Positions 34,527 to 45,161 of a DNA stretch of 64,000 bases are shown one piece after another; within the stretch, counting starts at the first letter, position 1; each line of letters opens with the position of its first letter. A program made the position numbers and the translations under genes. Origin of the DNA: Seminavis robusta (Eukaryota > Bacillariophyta > Bacillariophyceae > Naviculales > Naviculaceae). The notes beneath the pieces are model-generated. The model searched no databases and was not told the origin of the DNA. It saw only the letters and a program-made list of their open reading frames with translations. The stretch is taken from positions 207,707 to 271,706 of the forward strand of contig CAICTM010000007.1 in the NCBI GenBank assembly GCA_903772945.1. The letters are read 5' to 3'.

Positions 34527-36315
34527 CTTGATCTGTCTGAAGTTGTTGTTGTGGTTATTTGTTTGGTCTGATCAGAGGAGAGGTGAGTGGAGTCAGAACG
34601 AGAAAATGAAAATGAAATCAAGACGACGAGTTCAAGTTGCTGGTGTGTGAGAAAAGCACCGGTCCCGAAAAATATTTAAAAAAGGGGAACCCTAAATATT
34701 TCTATGTAAATCTACTTACCCCCAAAACAAATTCAAATGTTCTGTGTGCCCCCAAATAAATAGAGGACCTGACAAAGCATGATTGCAAACCCAACACGTA
34801 ACACAGATTGCCATCACCAGACCCATGCCATCCACACCATCCGTCCAATCAAATCCGACAAATTATGCCGCCACTAAAAATTTAGAGATCACACTTCAAA
34901 CGACCCCAAAATGGAACTCCGATGACCTCGAACATCAAAAGGTGGAGTGAAATTCAATCCTTTACCACTGAAATAACACAAAAGACAATACTACAAACAA
35001 TTTCATTGGTTCTACTCGAACAACCAGACTCACTTCGACCAACTTTCACTCGTTCGCTTGTGTCGCTGAAAGAGTGTCCACACGAATGGCTTGCTCTGCA
35101 TGCACCACCATACTTCGTATACTTCCAAGAACAGTGACCATGCTCCCGCCCTCCAAAACCGTAACCATGAAAACCAGGCAAAGGCAAGAATCAATTCTAT
35201 CCGTGAGTGAGTGAGTGATGTCTGTGATGACGAGTGACAGTCAAAGCTTCAGCGTTCGGCATCAGAACATTCCTGTCACCTTCGTCATCACTTCATCGTA
35301 GCACTACGAACAGCCTAGCTAGCAGCTACCAGTCTGGTACTTCTTGATGGACCCAACACCTCAACCTACTAGCTAGTACCTGGTAGTAGGGTAGCTTGTA
35401 GCTTGCCAGCAATTCTGATGGCTCTCAATTCAAGTGCGTATTCTAGCTATCTATGTACCATAGCTACCGTACCGTAAAAGTGTCACAGCCTCCAACCACG
35501 GCCTGCTATCAAGTTGGTACCAGTCCAAGCCATTATCCCTATTGAATGGCTGGCAGGCTGTCATTGCACTTTTCCCCTTTTGCCTTTTGCCTTTTGACTT
35601 ACATGTACTTGATTGACACCAACGAATTATCAGCTCTACAGCAATCCGAATAGCATACTAGCTAGCTAGCTAACTTTAGAAGACAGCCATCTAGCAACGC
35701 CTACTTCAGTAGCTACTACTAGCTACCATTAGTATCGGTAGCTCATCAAAGAACAGTGTATTACTACCACTACTTAGTCTTGACCTACATGTCTACAATA
35801 CACTGAGTAGTGGTTGCTACTAGTATGACATTGTGTACATGTAGTAGGAGAGTAACCAAGACAGCATCCGAGCTACATGCGTGAGTGACAGTCAAGGATT
35901 CCAGAGAATTCTATATTCAATATCCATGTCTCAGACGTCAAATCAAGCCAGCAGAGTGACAATTCCCACTGTTACCAGATCTATTACCACGACGCACTAT
36001 TTTTTTTAAATAGCACTCACAGTCTCACAGTACGTACACCGTAATTCTTCAATGTCATCTTCAACAGATTAATTAACAGACCGCCAACGGTACTTACCTC
36101 CGCCGGGACAGCCACGCGGCCGATACCTCCCACCGGTACTTGTACATGTACTACTAGTAGGTACGTACAAGCGCACAAGCAATACCGCCAATATGGACTG
36201 CCGTTATCAAGCTCCATCCATCTCTCCGCTCGATCTGAAAGCCTCATATTTTTCATACTTTTACTTCCTTGAGCCTTTCATTTCCAGTTTCCAGCTCCCT
36301 ACGCTAATACCCACC
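34527..36315. other. Spacer of about 1.8 kb between divergent CRAL-TRIO and Hint genes
   Basis: Contains the promoters of both neighbours. Palindromes are dense: CTAGCTAGCTAGC near 35650, TACATGTAG near 35837 and TACATGTA near 36143. No gene is supported. Confidence 0.5.
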
Positions 36316-37551
36316 ATGAAGATTGTTTCTCCCTTTGGCAATATCGTTACCACCGGTATCATCACGACACTATTGATGGCCACATCATGCAGTGCTTCTG
36401 TGTGCCTTACCCTGAATGTTCCAGATGATTCCTCCTTCTTTAAAGGATCTACTTCACCTCCAGCTGGGGCCACGGACGTTGTATGTGATGTTACATGCAC
36501 CTCTGCTACAAACCTCAGAATTCTACTGGAACCGACTCCAGGCACAATTGGGGATTCTACGTTCTCTTGTGGGACCACCCTTTCCTACACTACATCCTCA
36601 AGTGTAGAGATTAAACATTTGGCAGACGCCAACACGGGTATGGTCATTACATGCAATTGCCTTGATCTCAGTACTCCTGTTCCTGTTCCCACTTCTGCTC
36701 CTGCTCCCACGCCTCCTGCTTCCGCTTGTTTTTCAAAGCAAGCCACTGTCACAACTCTACATGTAGAACAACCACAAACGACCAAAATGGTGGAACTCAA
36801 GATCGGAGACATGGTCTTAACAGCCAACAACCGGTACCAACCTATCTATGCATTTGCCCACAACGATGCCACAACTGCGACCAAATTCCTCCAGATCCAT
36901 AACACAAACAACAAGAACCCATTGGAAGCCACTGGTCAACATTTGGTCTATGTGCAGGGGGAGGATGCCCCTGTCACAGCCAAATCCATCAAGGTCGGTG
37001 ATACTCTCCCCCAGGCTCAAGCTGGACACGGACAAGGAGGAGCGGCCATTGTCACCAAGATTGATACTGTACAGCGCCATGGAATCTATGCTCCATTGAC
37101 CCAGGATGGCACCCTTGTGGTGGATGGCATTGCATCCTCTTGCTATATTTCCCTCCAACCCAATGGCAATCCCAAAACTATGGAACTGCAAGGCCATTCC
37201 ACATCCATGTTGTCACACCACAATGTTGCCCACATGCTCATGACTCTGCCTCGTTTGGTTTGCATGGGTGGGATAAACCCCAGAATGTGCCAGACATACA
37301 ACAACAATGGTGTGGCTCTCTTTGTGCAGATGGCCTTTGATTTGGCCCACTGGTTCCATGCCCAACACTGGGTGGTTCAGATCTTCCTATTGGCTGTCTA
37401 CTTGGTTGTCTTGTGCCCCCTCTATGCCTTGGAGCTCTTGTTCGGTGCCAAGCTGGCTGCTGCTATGGTTGTTGGTGGGCTGGTCTTGGTGGGTTTTGTC
37501 CGTGGAAATGCTCCTGCTGTGGACCCAGTGGATGTCAAGAAAGAAGCTTGA
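36316..37551 (+). CDS. Secreted/membrane Hint (hog-like, Hedgehog/intein) domain protein
   Basis: The ATG at 36316 begins a signal peptide, giving 411 residues. The frame is open 41 codons further upstream, but that part lacks a signal. Residues 27-120 form a small Cys-containing ectodomain, then comes a Pro/Ala linker (PVPVPTSAPAPTPPAS). A Hint domain follows at about residues 138-277. Cys138 is the expected first residue at the self-cleavage point, MVELKIGDMVL is block B, EATGQHLVYV carries the catalytic T-x-x-H (His209), IKVGDTL follows, and it ends APLTQDGTLVVDGIASSCY. Residues ~345-400 are hydrophobic with two likely membrane spans. In Hedgehog proteins this fold cleaves itself and can attach a sterol to the released N-part. 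Here, release of the 137-residue ectodomain is an inference. Confidence 0.85.
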   Translation: MKIVSPFGNIVTTGIITTLLMATSCSASVCLTLNVPDDSSFFKGSTSPPAGATDVVCDVTCTSATNLRILLEPTPGTIGDSTFSCGTTLSYTTSSSVEIKHLADANTGMVITCNCLDLSTPVPVPTSAPAPTPPASACFSKQATVTTLHVEQPQTTKMVELKIGDMVLTANNRYQPIYAFAHNDATTATKFLQIHNTNNKNPLEATGQHLVYVQGEDAPVTAKSIKVGDTLPQAQAGHGQGGAAIVTKIDTVQRHGIYAPLTQDGTLVVDGIASSCYISLQPNGNPKTMELQGHSTSMLSHHNVAHMLMTLPRLVCMGGINPRMCQTYNNNGVALFVQMAFDLAHWFHAQHWVVQIFLLAVYLVVLCPLYALELLFGAKLAAAMVVGGLVLVGFVRGNAPAVDPVDVKKEA

Positions 37552-38730
37552 AGCATGCAGAACCTGTCCCAAAAGTAGCTACTACATGTAATTATTCAGT
37601 GTGAACTCGTCGTCCATCGGCGCTCCTCTTTGAACCGTGCCATTCTCTCTGGCGCTTCTAGCTAGCTACTTGTTGTTCGTAGGGCTTTTGCTATAGCCAG
37701 TTATGCTTGATGACAATACGAAACACCACGTGGAGACGACACGTGTTCCAGGCAAACATCACCGTTCTTGCCTGCAAATGCACTCGTTTGAATGGTTGTC
37801 ACGGGCTGCCCCCTGCCAGTGTCCAGTCATCCACGTAATCGAATCCTTCGCCCATAGCATAGCGCCTTATGACAGCTGCCATTGCTTCTGCTAGCAGAAC
37901 ATGCATGCGGCCATCGTTGACTGTTCCTTCCTTGCTTACTGGTAGCTTTGTGCTTTCGTTGTCATTGTGCTAGATGGCTGCAGTGCGGTACCGGTATGTG
38001 GCTCATACGTGGGCACCTCGGCGCCACCAACTGATGGATTGAATAGTTCAAAGACGAAGAAGTGTTCGTTGGGTGGAGGAGATACGTGTAGACTAGTATG
38101 ACGACCAAACGTGTACCGGTAGGGGGGTGGGGAAAAAAGAGGTGGTGTGTGCCGTACGGCATTCGAAGACTGTCACTCGGAAACGGCTCTCGAGAGAGAT
38201 AAACACGTTGCTCCGTACATGTAGTTCTTTAGCCTACCAGTACGTGCCTCATAGATGAATTACTGCATTTCTCGAGTCGTCTTTCGGTACGTGTATAGAG
38301 CCTCGTCGGATGTCACGAGTCCCGAGACGTCCAACTGCTCGAGACCTTTTTCGGTATCCGCGCTGCACACAGATTGGATGCAGTACCAGCAGGGTGTCGG
38401 TACCAAGTATACCTACGTCCTAGTCCGAAGCCGCCAAACCGGTTGCAAAGTCGCTTATCGTTTCGGCACCGTACCGGTACAGTACGAGGATCCGTCGAGT
38501 GTTCATTCAATCCGTGACGGATCACGAGGCCAAAAACGATGGAGCTACATTATTTTGGACGCCCGTGCGGAACCAAAACGAAAAGATTGATCAATTAAAA
38601 AAAGCGCACGATGGTATGATAGTTGGTTGCTACCGGTAGGTACTGGTACTGTATATTGATCGAATAATCACGACCGGGACGGAGTATGGTATGGTGCTTG
38701 TTGAGTGCGTTGTGATTGATTCCCGACGAG
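37552..38730. other. Spacer between convergent Hint and hydrolase genes
   Basis: TACATGTA near 37583 and 38217 and TACCGGTA near 37988, 38115 and 38472. A 111-codon ORF at 38255-38590 (+) has no recognisable feature and is not called. Confidence 0.5.
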
Positions 38731-39918
38731 CTACAATTCATCCTTCGCTTTGTCAATGGAGAGTTCCTGTTTTTGAATGTAGTCGATAAAGTAGGGTGCG
38801 GCATGCACGAGGACCGTCTTTCCGTCGGCATGGAACAAGTGTCCACAATCGGGCAAGGGTAGGAACTGTGTATTGTGTGATTTTTGAAAGAAAGCTTTTC
38901 CCTTTTTGAAATTGGAAATAAAGTCTTCCTCGGGCCATAGAACGAGACGTGGTAGTTCTGGAGCACAATCGACGGGAGTTCCCATCCAATCTGGATCCTT
39001 TCCCTTGTGCTCGAGTAGATTGTTAAAGTAATTTTTGAAGTGTCCGGGTGGTTCGTTTCGTTGACGTTCTTCCCAGATGGCTTGTAGCATGAAGGATGGA
39101 ATGGGATTTGCTTTTCGTTGAGGACACGACAAGTCTTGCATGAATAGCTCCACATCGTTTCTACTGGTCCAGCAAAAGTGCTTTTTGCGTCCTGATTCCC
39201 AATCCGCCAAGAATTTGTCATCGAGAACGGCTTCAACTGCAGGAGAAATGAGCATTGCATGGGTGACCAACTCTGGTCGTTTTTGTTGAAGGAAATAGAC
39301 AAGTGCTCCTCCCATGGAAGCTCCATAAGCGTATACTTGTTCGATTTTCAGTGTATCCAGGAGATCCATGACACAGTGTCCCATTTGTTCAGGACTGGGA
39401 TATTCAAAATCTTGTCCATTTTGGTAGAGTTGTATAGCTCTTTGCAAGTCATGTCCATGGCCCAGACAATCAGGAGCTATCATTCTCCAAGTGGGAAAAG
39501 CTTCAGCCAGCAGTTTCACCAAAGTGGACATGTTCTTGGACTCACTGGTCATGCCATGGCACAGCAGGATGGTCTTACAACTACTGCTAGTACTACTATT
39601 GGTGGTGTCATTGGTTGTGTCATTGGTGGTGTCATTGGTGGGATTTCTTTCATAGTAGTGCATAATGACATTGGTGGTTCCTCCAACAAAAATTTGTTTT
39701 TTCTGGAGACCTGCCTTATCCAGTAGCTTTTTACTTCCCAATTCCAACAAAACTCCTCCTATTTTACCCTCCACTTGACGCAGTAGACCTTCATTAGTTG
39801 ACAGCAACAACACTAGGCTTACCAACAAAACCAAGCACAAGGACAAGCATAAGGCCCACCAATCTTTCAGCATGGACTGAAGCCACCACATGCCCAAGTT
39901 CACCCATTCTTGAATCAT
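38731..39918 (-). CDS. Membrane-anchored alpha/beta hydrolase (monoacylglycerol-lipase-like)
   Basis: 395 residues, single exon. One N-terminal membrane span (about residues 22-40) anchors an alpha/beta hydrolase core. HGMTSES at 121-127 supplies the oxyanion segment, and YGASMGGA places the nucleophile Ser201 in G-x-S-x-G. WPEEDF is a plausible acid region, and DCGHLFHADG near residue 365 supplies the catalytic His. The family includes lipases, esterases and C-C hydrolases. Residues ~94-107 are NDTT repeats from a 12-base microsatellite, creating three tandem N-glycosylation sequons just before the core and suggesting a lumenal or outside orientation. The substrate cannot be told from sequence. 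It is convergent with the Hint gene. Confidence 0.88.
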   Translation of the reverse strand: MIQEWVNLGMWWLQSMLKDWWALCLSLCLVLLVSLVLLLSTNEGLLRQVEGKIGGVLLELGSKKLLDKAGLQKKQIFVGGTTNVIMHYYERNPTNDTTNDTTNDTTNSSTSSSCKTILLCHGMTSESKNMSTLVKLLAEAFPTWRMIAPDCLGHGHDLQRAIQLYQNGQDFEYPSPEQMGHCVMDLLDTLKIEQVYAYGASMGGALVYFLQQKRPELVTHAMLISPAVEAVLDDKFLADWESGRKKHFCWTSRNDVELFMQDLSCPQRKANPIPSFMLQAIWEERQRNEPPGHFKNYFNNLLEHKGKDPDWMGTPVDCAPELPRLVLWPEEDFISNFKKGKAFFQKSHNTQFLPLPDCGHLFHADGKTVLVHAAPYFIDYIQKQELSIDKAKDEL

Positions 39919-41031
39919 CTCTTATTAATAACAATGCTACTGTGTTAATATAGCTTCTTCACTCAATAGAAGAAGGATATAGATAGAAAGATGGCTGAAG
40001 ATGGACAATAATGGACCAGAATAGGAAATGGAAAAAATGAGACTGCGGTTCGGCCACAGAGGCCATCTTTGTTGGAGTAGGTGTGCGTCTATATATTAAC
40101 CCAGTTGAGCTGCTGAGACTGTGGAGACAAAGTCAAGTCTCAAGTCTCATTGTCGCCAATCCAAGTATGCACCCTGACTCGCCTACCTGCCAACCTATAC
40201 CTACAGTACCTCTAGAGATAGAGAGATCTGAAGGAGCGAAGGATCGCGAGCTGCATCGGGTGGAAACTGAAATGGATCTGTAAAAAACTAGTACTGCCAG
40301 TTCAGAATCTGCTCTTTCCAGTTCGCTCACTGTGACTTACTGTCAGTTGCTACATTCAACTATTGCACTATGGCTTCTGCACTCCGTAATAAATACGTTA
40401 TGCCACGAGACTTTCACACTTTTAATTAAAAAATGATGACTGAGCTAGGGCTCCAACCAGTTAGAATAGGATGGATGCTGGCGGCGAAAACAAGATATTA
40501 TCATGGATGACTCCTCTGTACTCGATCTAGCTAGGCACCGGTAGGTAACTGGCTGGCACTAATGAGAGACTTCTCACTGCAATGGATCGATATATTCGTA
40601 CTGGATATACGTTGCCCAGTGAAACTATCAATAGGTGATCATTGACTGTACGGTGAGTTCGATTGGGCTCCAATTCTCACTGGTATGAAGCTGCGAAGGA
40701 TCTGTCGCGATAATCATTGGAGTTGCGGGTAATCATAACTTGGATTTGTCGTTTTGGGGGTAATTGGTTTGGTTGAAAGTATGAAATATTTCACATTTCC
40801 CGTACTTTCATTACCAGCGACCTGATCGCCAGTGATCTCTTTCATCTGCTTCAGCACATTCTGGCTCACAAAACAAACTAGCTGCAGCTAAAACTTACTT
40901 GATCTTTCGCACAAACTCAGATATTGATTGCCATCAATTCAAAAAAATTGTGGTGCCGGAACTGAAGCAGCAATCATCCCTTTAGAAACTGAAGACAGTA
41001 CACACTATCCATCAACAAACAAGCAAACAGC
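39919..41031. other. Spacer between divergent hydrolase and small secreted protein genes
   Basis: Contains the two divergent promoters. AT-rich tracts lie near 40425 and 40945. TACCGGTA-like CACCGGTAGG lies near 40540. No gene is seen. Confidence 0.5.
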
Positions 41032-41595
41032 ATGAAACTTGGCAACGCCACGAACCTTGGAGTTGCCGTTCTCTTGGGCATCTTAGCAAGCTCGAAGACC
41101 GTCAATGCTGGCGTATATAGCGTTGCCGTTGCCTTTCCTCCCAAGGAAGGTGAAAGTGAGTGCTCGAGTGATGAGATAGATGCTCTCGAGTGGATTGCTA
41201 TCAATGCTGTTGCGGGATCTGGCTATCCGGGCCTTCGAGACGCGTCCTCGTGGGAACAAATCACAGAGCCAAGAGGAAACAGCGAATTTGGCTTGGAACA
41301 AGGCAATGCAAATGGCAACGGCAACGGACGTGGAAATAGCAGAGGCCTGATGATCCAAGACCAGTCCCACCGCCATCTCCCTGAAGACTGTGACTGCCAG
41401 CACTTGTGCCAAACCATGCAGCAGTACTGCTTCTGCTGCACCTGTTGCAATAGACGAAGACTTCGCGCCGACAGTCACCGAGAGCTCGTGGCAGCCATTG
41501 CCGAAATCAAGAGTAAAGGACAGCGTGGTGTGAGAGACGCAGGAATCTCATGTGTGGACGAAAATGGAATGGAGGTTGTCTTAGAGGAGGTTTGA
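41032..41595 (+). CDS. Small secreted Cys-rich protein
   Basis: 187 residues from ATG (context AACAGCATGAAA). The signal peptide is about residues 1-26 (GVAVLLGILASSKTVNA). An acidic segment, SSDEIDALEWIAINAVAG, lies at 45-62. An Asn/Gly repeat (NANGNGNGRGNSRG, partly microsatellite-coded) sits in the middle. A dense Cys cluster, CDCQHLCQTMQQYCFCCTCC, follows at about 123-142, then a basic NRRRLRADSHREL segment that could be a processing site. One more Cys lies near the C-terminus. It resembles a small secreted, disulfide-rich or metal-binding protein of diatoms. No named family comes to mind. Confidence 0.72.
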   Translation: MKLGNATNLGVAVLLGILASSKTVNAGVYSVAVAFPPKEGESECSSDEIDALEWIAINAVAGSGYPGLRDASSWEQITEPRGNSEFGLEQGNANGNGNGRGNSRGLMIQDQSHRHLPEDCDCQHLCQTMQQYCFCCTCCNRRRLRADSHRELVAAIAEIKSKGQRGVRDAGISCVDENGMEVVLEEV

Positions 41596-42380
41596 GCTGC
41601 CTGCTTGCACGCGAGAAGAAAGCTGCCCTTCATTGGTGCGCTTGAGCAATTGGAAGCAGCCAAGAGACATGGAACTTGAAAGATGAAACACCTAAACCTT
41701 TGTATTCGTAGAAAATAGACTACATAAGCACAAGCAAGGTACTTGCTCTACAGGACCTATGTAGCAACCCTCCGACAAAGACAGCCGGTGTAGCTATTTT
41801 GTACATCTGCAGGGGCATGTACCAGCTGGTACCGGTAGGAACCAAGTTCTTCCATGGGCTTTGGCTGACAGCCCCCGAGGCCAAAGGGAAGCGCTCACTT
41901 CTGCTTGAAGAGCTCGTCTGAAGCTCGTCAGGGCACTCCTTGTTCACGGTCCGGAGCGCTACTTCTGACTGGTTGGAGGACTTGATCTTAACCACACAAG
42001 TCCTCGTCTCTGGCTCTGAGCATTGCAGGCGAGCAAAACGTGAAGATCCATTGTCTGTTCGCCGTTGTCGAGGGCTGCGCTTCCAGAAATGGCATTGGTT
42101 TGTGCCGCGATTGTCGCGTTTTTTCTGCGCGACAATATCTCAAAGGTGGTGGTGTAACACTGCCGAGGATATCTTCTCGTTGAAGCATACCGGTATAGCA
42201 AGGTCAACTCGTAAGTTACGGTCTAGCTATGTACAGTGGGAACCGTAGACAAGGAAAGAGAGATCGGTTTGGATGCATCCAAACGGAACATGGCTTGAGA
42301 TTTGAGACACATCGTCGGGCAGTTCTGGTGGCAACCAACGGCAGCGAGTTCCGGTACGTTTCATGCCCACAGGAGGCCGG
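41596..42380. other. Spacer between the small secreted protein and the intact GPCR gene (convergent)
   Basis: 3' flanks of both genes. TACCGGTA near 41828 and 42186. No gene is supported. Confidence 0.5.
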
Positions 42381-45161
42381 CTATCGGAGCAATGCCGTCG
42401 AACCATCTTCGCGGCGAATGGCCATTACCCCGGTTGCTGACGACGAAAGATGCCCACTTCCCTCGGCACGGCTGATAGCACTGAAACTTGGGATGAAGGA
42501 TTCTCTCATGCGACGACTGCTGGGGGCACCGGTATTCAGATTGATGTTTCCACTCGTTCTGGAAAGAACAGATTGGTCAGATCGATTAGATGCGACCCGA
42601 GTCATTGCATTGACAACCGATTGCAATCGATGTTTATAATGCCGCTTGTTGTACTTTGGGATAAACAGAATCATGAGCATCCCCAAGCAGCAAAGACAAA
42701 GCATAGATGAAGCCACGAGGTAATATGTTGTTGGATCGCCTTGCACAACTACCAAAAGTGGGGTGCCCACAATCAAGGTTTCCAAGAGACTCAGCACGGC
42801 AAGGGACAAACTTGTGGCATCACTGAAGGCAGCAGGGAGATCGCGGGTCACGTAGGCTTGCCTTATCACATACAGGATACCAGCGACATTGGCTATCAGT
42901 ATCACTGCCAGCAAATAGTAAAACCCACTCGCCGCAGGCTGACAAGTCCCATAACTCTCGAGGGGTCTCCCAAAGCTGTCGACGTTGCCTTGTACCAGTA
43001 CACGTTGGTAGCGCAAGGGTGTAAAAATGGTGATGCAAAGCAGCAGCACAACATTGACGCTCATACTGATGTAGAACGGTTTGAGGGACTGTTTCACCGT
43101 GATTAAATGGTGCCGCATCGCAGAGCCTAACTCCATCAACATACTGAGCCGCCATATTTTCGAAGAGAGAGCACTGAAAGAAATGGTGAAACCAACGACA
43201 ACAAGCCACAGCGTGCTCATGCAAGCGACATCCATTCCTTTAGTTTGTTCAGCGCCCTGATGAGTGTGGCCAAGATGATTCAGCGGATTGTAGGTGTCGT
43301 GTGTAAATGACAAGCTTGCACCGGGGAAAGAGGCCGGAATGGTTGCGGTGCCCATGATGAAGGTGCCCACGCAAAGTTGACAGAGGAAGAACGGCTGGGA
43401 AGCGCGCACTATAAAAACCGACCGTTTTACGCATACCCAGACGAACCATCCAATGGAAACCATCATGATTAGGCCACCCAGCAAGTAACCATATATTTGT
43501 GCCCAAAGTGGAAGCAAGTTGAGTACTTCTCCTTCAATCGGTGGCAAAGCTGGAGGTCTGACAGTGGTGTTGTCATGATAGACAAAGGGGTGAAAGTTGA
43601 GTATGTTGTCGTCGTGTATGACAGCCACCATATTTGAATGGAACCGAAATGCATTCTCATCGGAACGTCCGTCGCTCAGTAGCACATACTCGATGCTGTG
43701 CTTGAGTCCACCTGCTGTTCGCGTTCCCGTCGATGGATCAAACTGCACGTGGCCGGAAACACCATTGAATTCGGTCTGAAGGAGTGTTTGGTGGAACTCG
43801 TCTCCGGTGAACAAGTCCGTGTCGTTGCTGCCGCTGCTGCTGTTGTCTATGGAGCAAGCGGCAATCCCAAGGGCCATGACGGAATCGAAAATGGAATTGG
43901 TGAATCCAGTGGGGTCATATTGCGGGAAGGTGTAGTTGTCGAAAATGTGCGGATCGGCTTGAGCTGCAACAAACTCTTGTTGTAGCTCGCTATCGAATGC
44001 AAAAGCATCCATGGCGACATTAAAGCGATGCATGGGTTCAAAGTACAGATTGATGGTTCCGACGCCGTGCAAAGCCTTTGCCAGGTCTTCTTCCGTGTTT
44101 CGGTCGAGTTGAAAGGCACTTCCTGTCCACTTTTTCTCTTCGGCTCCAATCCATACATATTCCGGTCGTCCAATGATGTTGTGCTTGTATGCTCTGCGAA
44201 TGACTTGTTTCCAGTCATGCATGATTGCAAAGATGTACCTATATTGGCTTTTCTTGAGGTCAATAATGGACTTTTCAATGCTGTGGACATCGTATGCAAA
44301 TGAATTGACTTTGACGCCGAATTGCGCCCCGTATTTGCTGAGTGATGCATGGTAGTTGATGCCCCAAGAGTCTTTGATGAATATGATGGCAACCTGAGTG
44401 ACTCCTAGAGAGTGATAGTATACCATTGCGGCTCTTGCATCGACATCATTGGTAACGACTGTCCTTGCAAACATGTCCATTCCATCCAATTCTGCCGAGG
44501 TGCTTCCCCCTGTAATGTACGGAATCTCCAGGCCTCCGGCAACGGTTGCCACAGTTTTGGAAATACTTGACCAATATGCCCCGTAGATAGCAAACGGTTC
44601 CAGCGCTTGGGCATCAGCTTGAAAGGGGCGAAGGATGGAAGTTTTGTTGTTTTGTTGTTGTCGTTGTAAAGTGGTTTGTGTATGATTATCAGATTCTTGA
44701 GGCATTGAGTGGTTTGCAGTTTGGCGTTGAAAAGACCATGCAGTTTCAATAGCTTGAATGAGCTGATTTGTGGCTTCTCTGCCGGACCATTGCCCATCTC
44801 TGTATTCGTAGTCAAAGTAGAAATCACATCCTTTGAGCAGCTCTGGCAAGTGCGGAAGGATGTATCCATTCCTTTCATTGAAGTGTTTGCTAGCTATAAA
44901 GGATGCCACTGCATTGTAGAGAAAGCTTTTGTCAAAGACTCTTGTAGTAGTTTCAATGGCAGTTGTGCCATTGGCATTGGGAGGAGTTTTGATGGTGGAG
45001 GTGGAACTCATGCCCTGAAGCCCCACCAACTTGCCCAGTCTGAAGGAGGTGCCATCCTTTGAGTCATGAACACGAATGACACGGGACCCATCTCTGGTGG
45101 TGGTTCTTGTTGTGCTTGGTGGATTTTGCGGTGGCTGATGATGGCCGAATGAAGCCGCCAT
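42381..45161 (-). CDS. Class C (GABA-B-like) G-protein-coupled receptor
   Basis: Single exon of 926 residues. The ATG at 45161 sits in ACCATGGC. The open frame upstream to 45236 has no ATG. Residues ~70-480 form a bilobed ligand-binding (ANF receptor) domain with FNERNGYILPHLPELLKGC, PYITGGSTSAELDG and VAIIFIKDSWG. The 7TM_3 core is about residues 549-835, with TM1 near GYLLGGLIMMVSIGWFVWVC, RASQPFF at the TM2 boundary, TLWLVVVGFTISFSALSSK in TM3 and DSFGRPLESYGTC before TM5. The C-tail of ~90 residues is basic and Ser-rich. Class C receptors bind amino-acid-like ligands and act through G proteins. The ligand here is unknown. No N-terminal signal peptide is obvious. A broken paralogue lies at 10020-12836. 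Confidence 0.93.
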   Translation of the reverse strand: MAASFGHHQPPQNPPSTTRTTTRDGSRVIRVHDSKDGTSFRLGKLVGLQGMSSTSTIKTPPNANGTTAIETTTRVFDKSFLYNAVASFIASKHFNERNGYILPHLPELLKGCDFYFDYEYRDGQWSGREATNQLIQAIETAWSFQRQTANHSMPQESDNHTQTTLQRQQQNNKTSILRPFQADAQALEPFAIYGAYWSSISKTVATVAGGLEIPYITGGSTSAELDGMDMFARTVVTNDVDARAAMVYYHSLGVTQVAIIFIKDSWGINYHASLSKYGAQFGVKVNSFAYDVHSIEKSIIDLKKSQYRYIFAIMHDWKQVIRRAYKHNIIGRPEYVWIGAEEKKWTGSAFQLDRNTEEDLAKALHGVGTINLYFEPMHRFNVAMDAFAFDSELQQEFVAAQADPHIFDNYTFPQYDPTGFTNSIFDSVMALGIAACSIDNSSSGSNDTDLFTGDEFHQTLLQTEFNGVSGHVQFDPSTGTRTAGGLKHSIEYVLLSDGRSDENAFRFHSNMVAVIHDDNILNFHPFVYHDNTTVRPPALPPIEGEVLNLLPLWAQIYGYLLGGLIMMVSIGWFVWVCVKRSVFIVRASQPFFLCQLCVGTFIMGTATIPASFPGASLSFTHDTYNPLNHLGHTHQGAEQTKGMDVACMSTLWLVVVGFTISFSALSSKIWRLSMLMELGSAMRHHLITVKQSLKPFYISMSVNVVLLLCITIFTPLRYQRVLVQGNVDSFGRPLESYGTCQPAASGFYYLLAVILIANVAGILYVIRQAYVTRDLPAAFSDATSLSLAVLSLLETLIVGTPLLVVVQGDPTTYYLVASSMLCLCCLGMLMILFIPKYNKRHYKHRLQSVVNAMTRVASNRSDQSVLSRTSGNINLNTGAPSSRRMRESFIPSFSAISRAEGSGHLSSSATGVMAIRREDGSTALLR

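Noticed and set aside
38255-38590. 111-codon plus-strand ORF in the spacer between the Hint and hydrolase genes
   Set aside because: No recognisable feature. It runs through TACCGGTA palindromes typical of spacers.
42741-43985. ORFs antisense to the intact GPCR
   Set aside because: Shadow frames of a long well-supported receptor gene.
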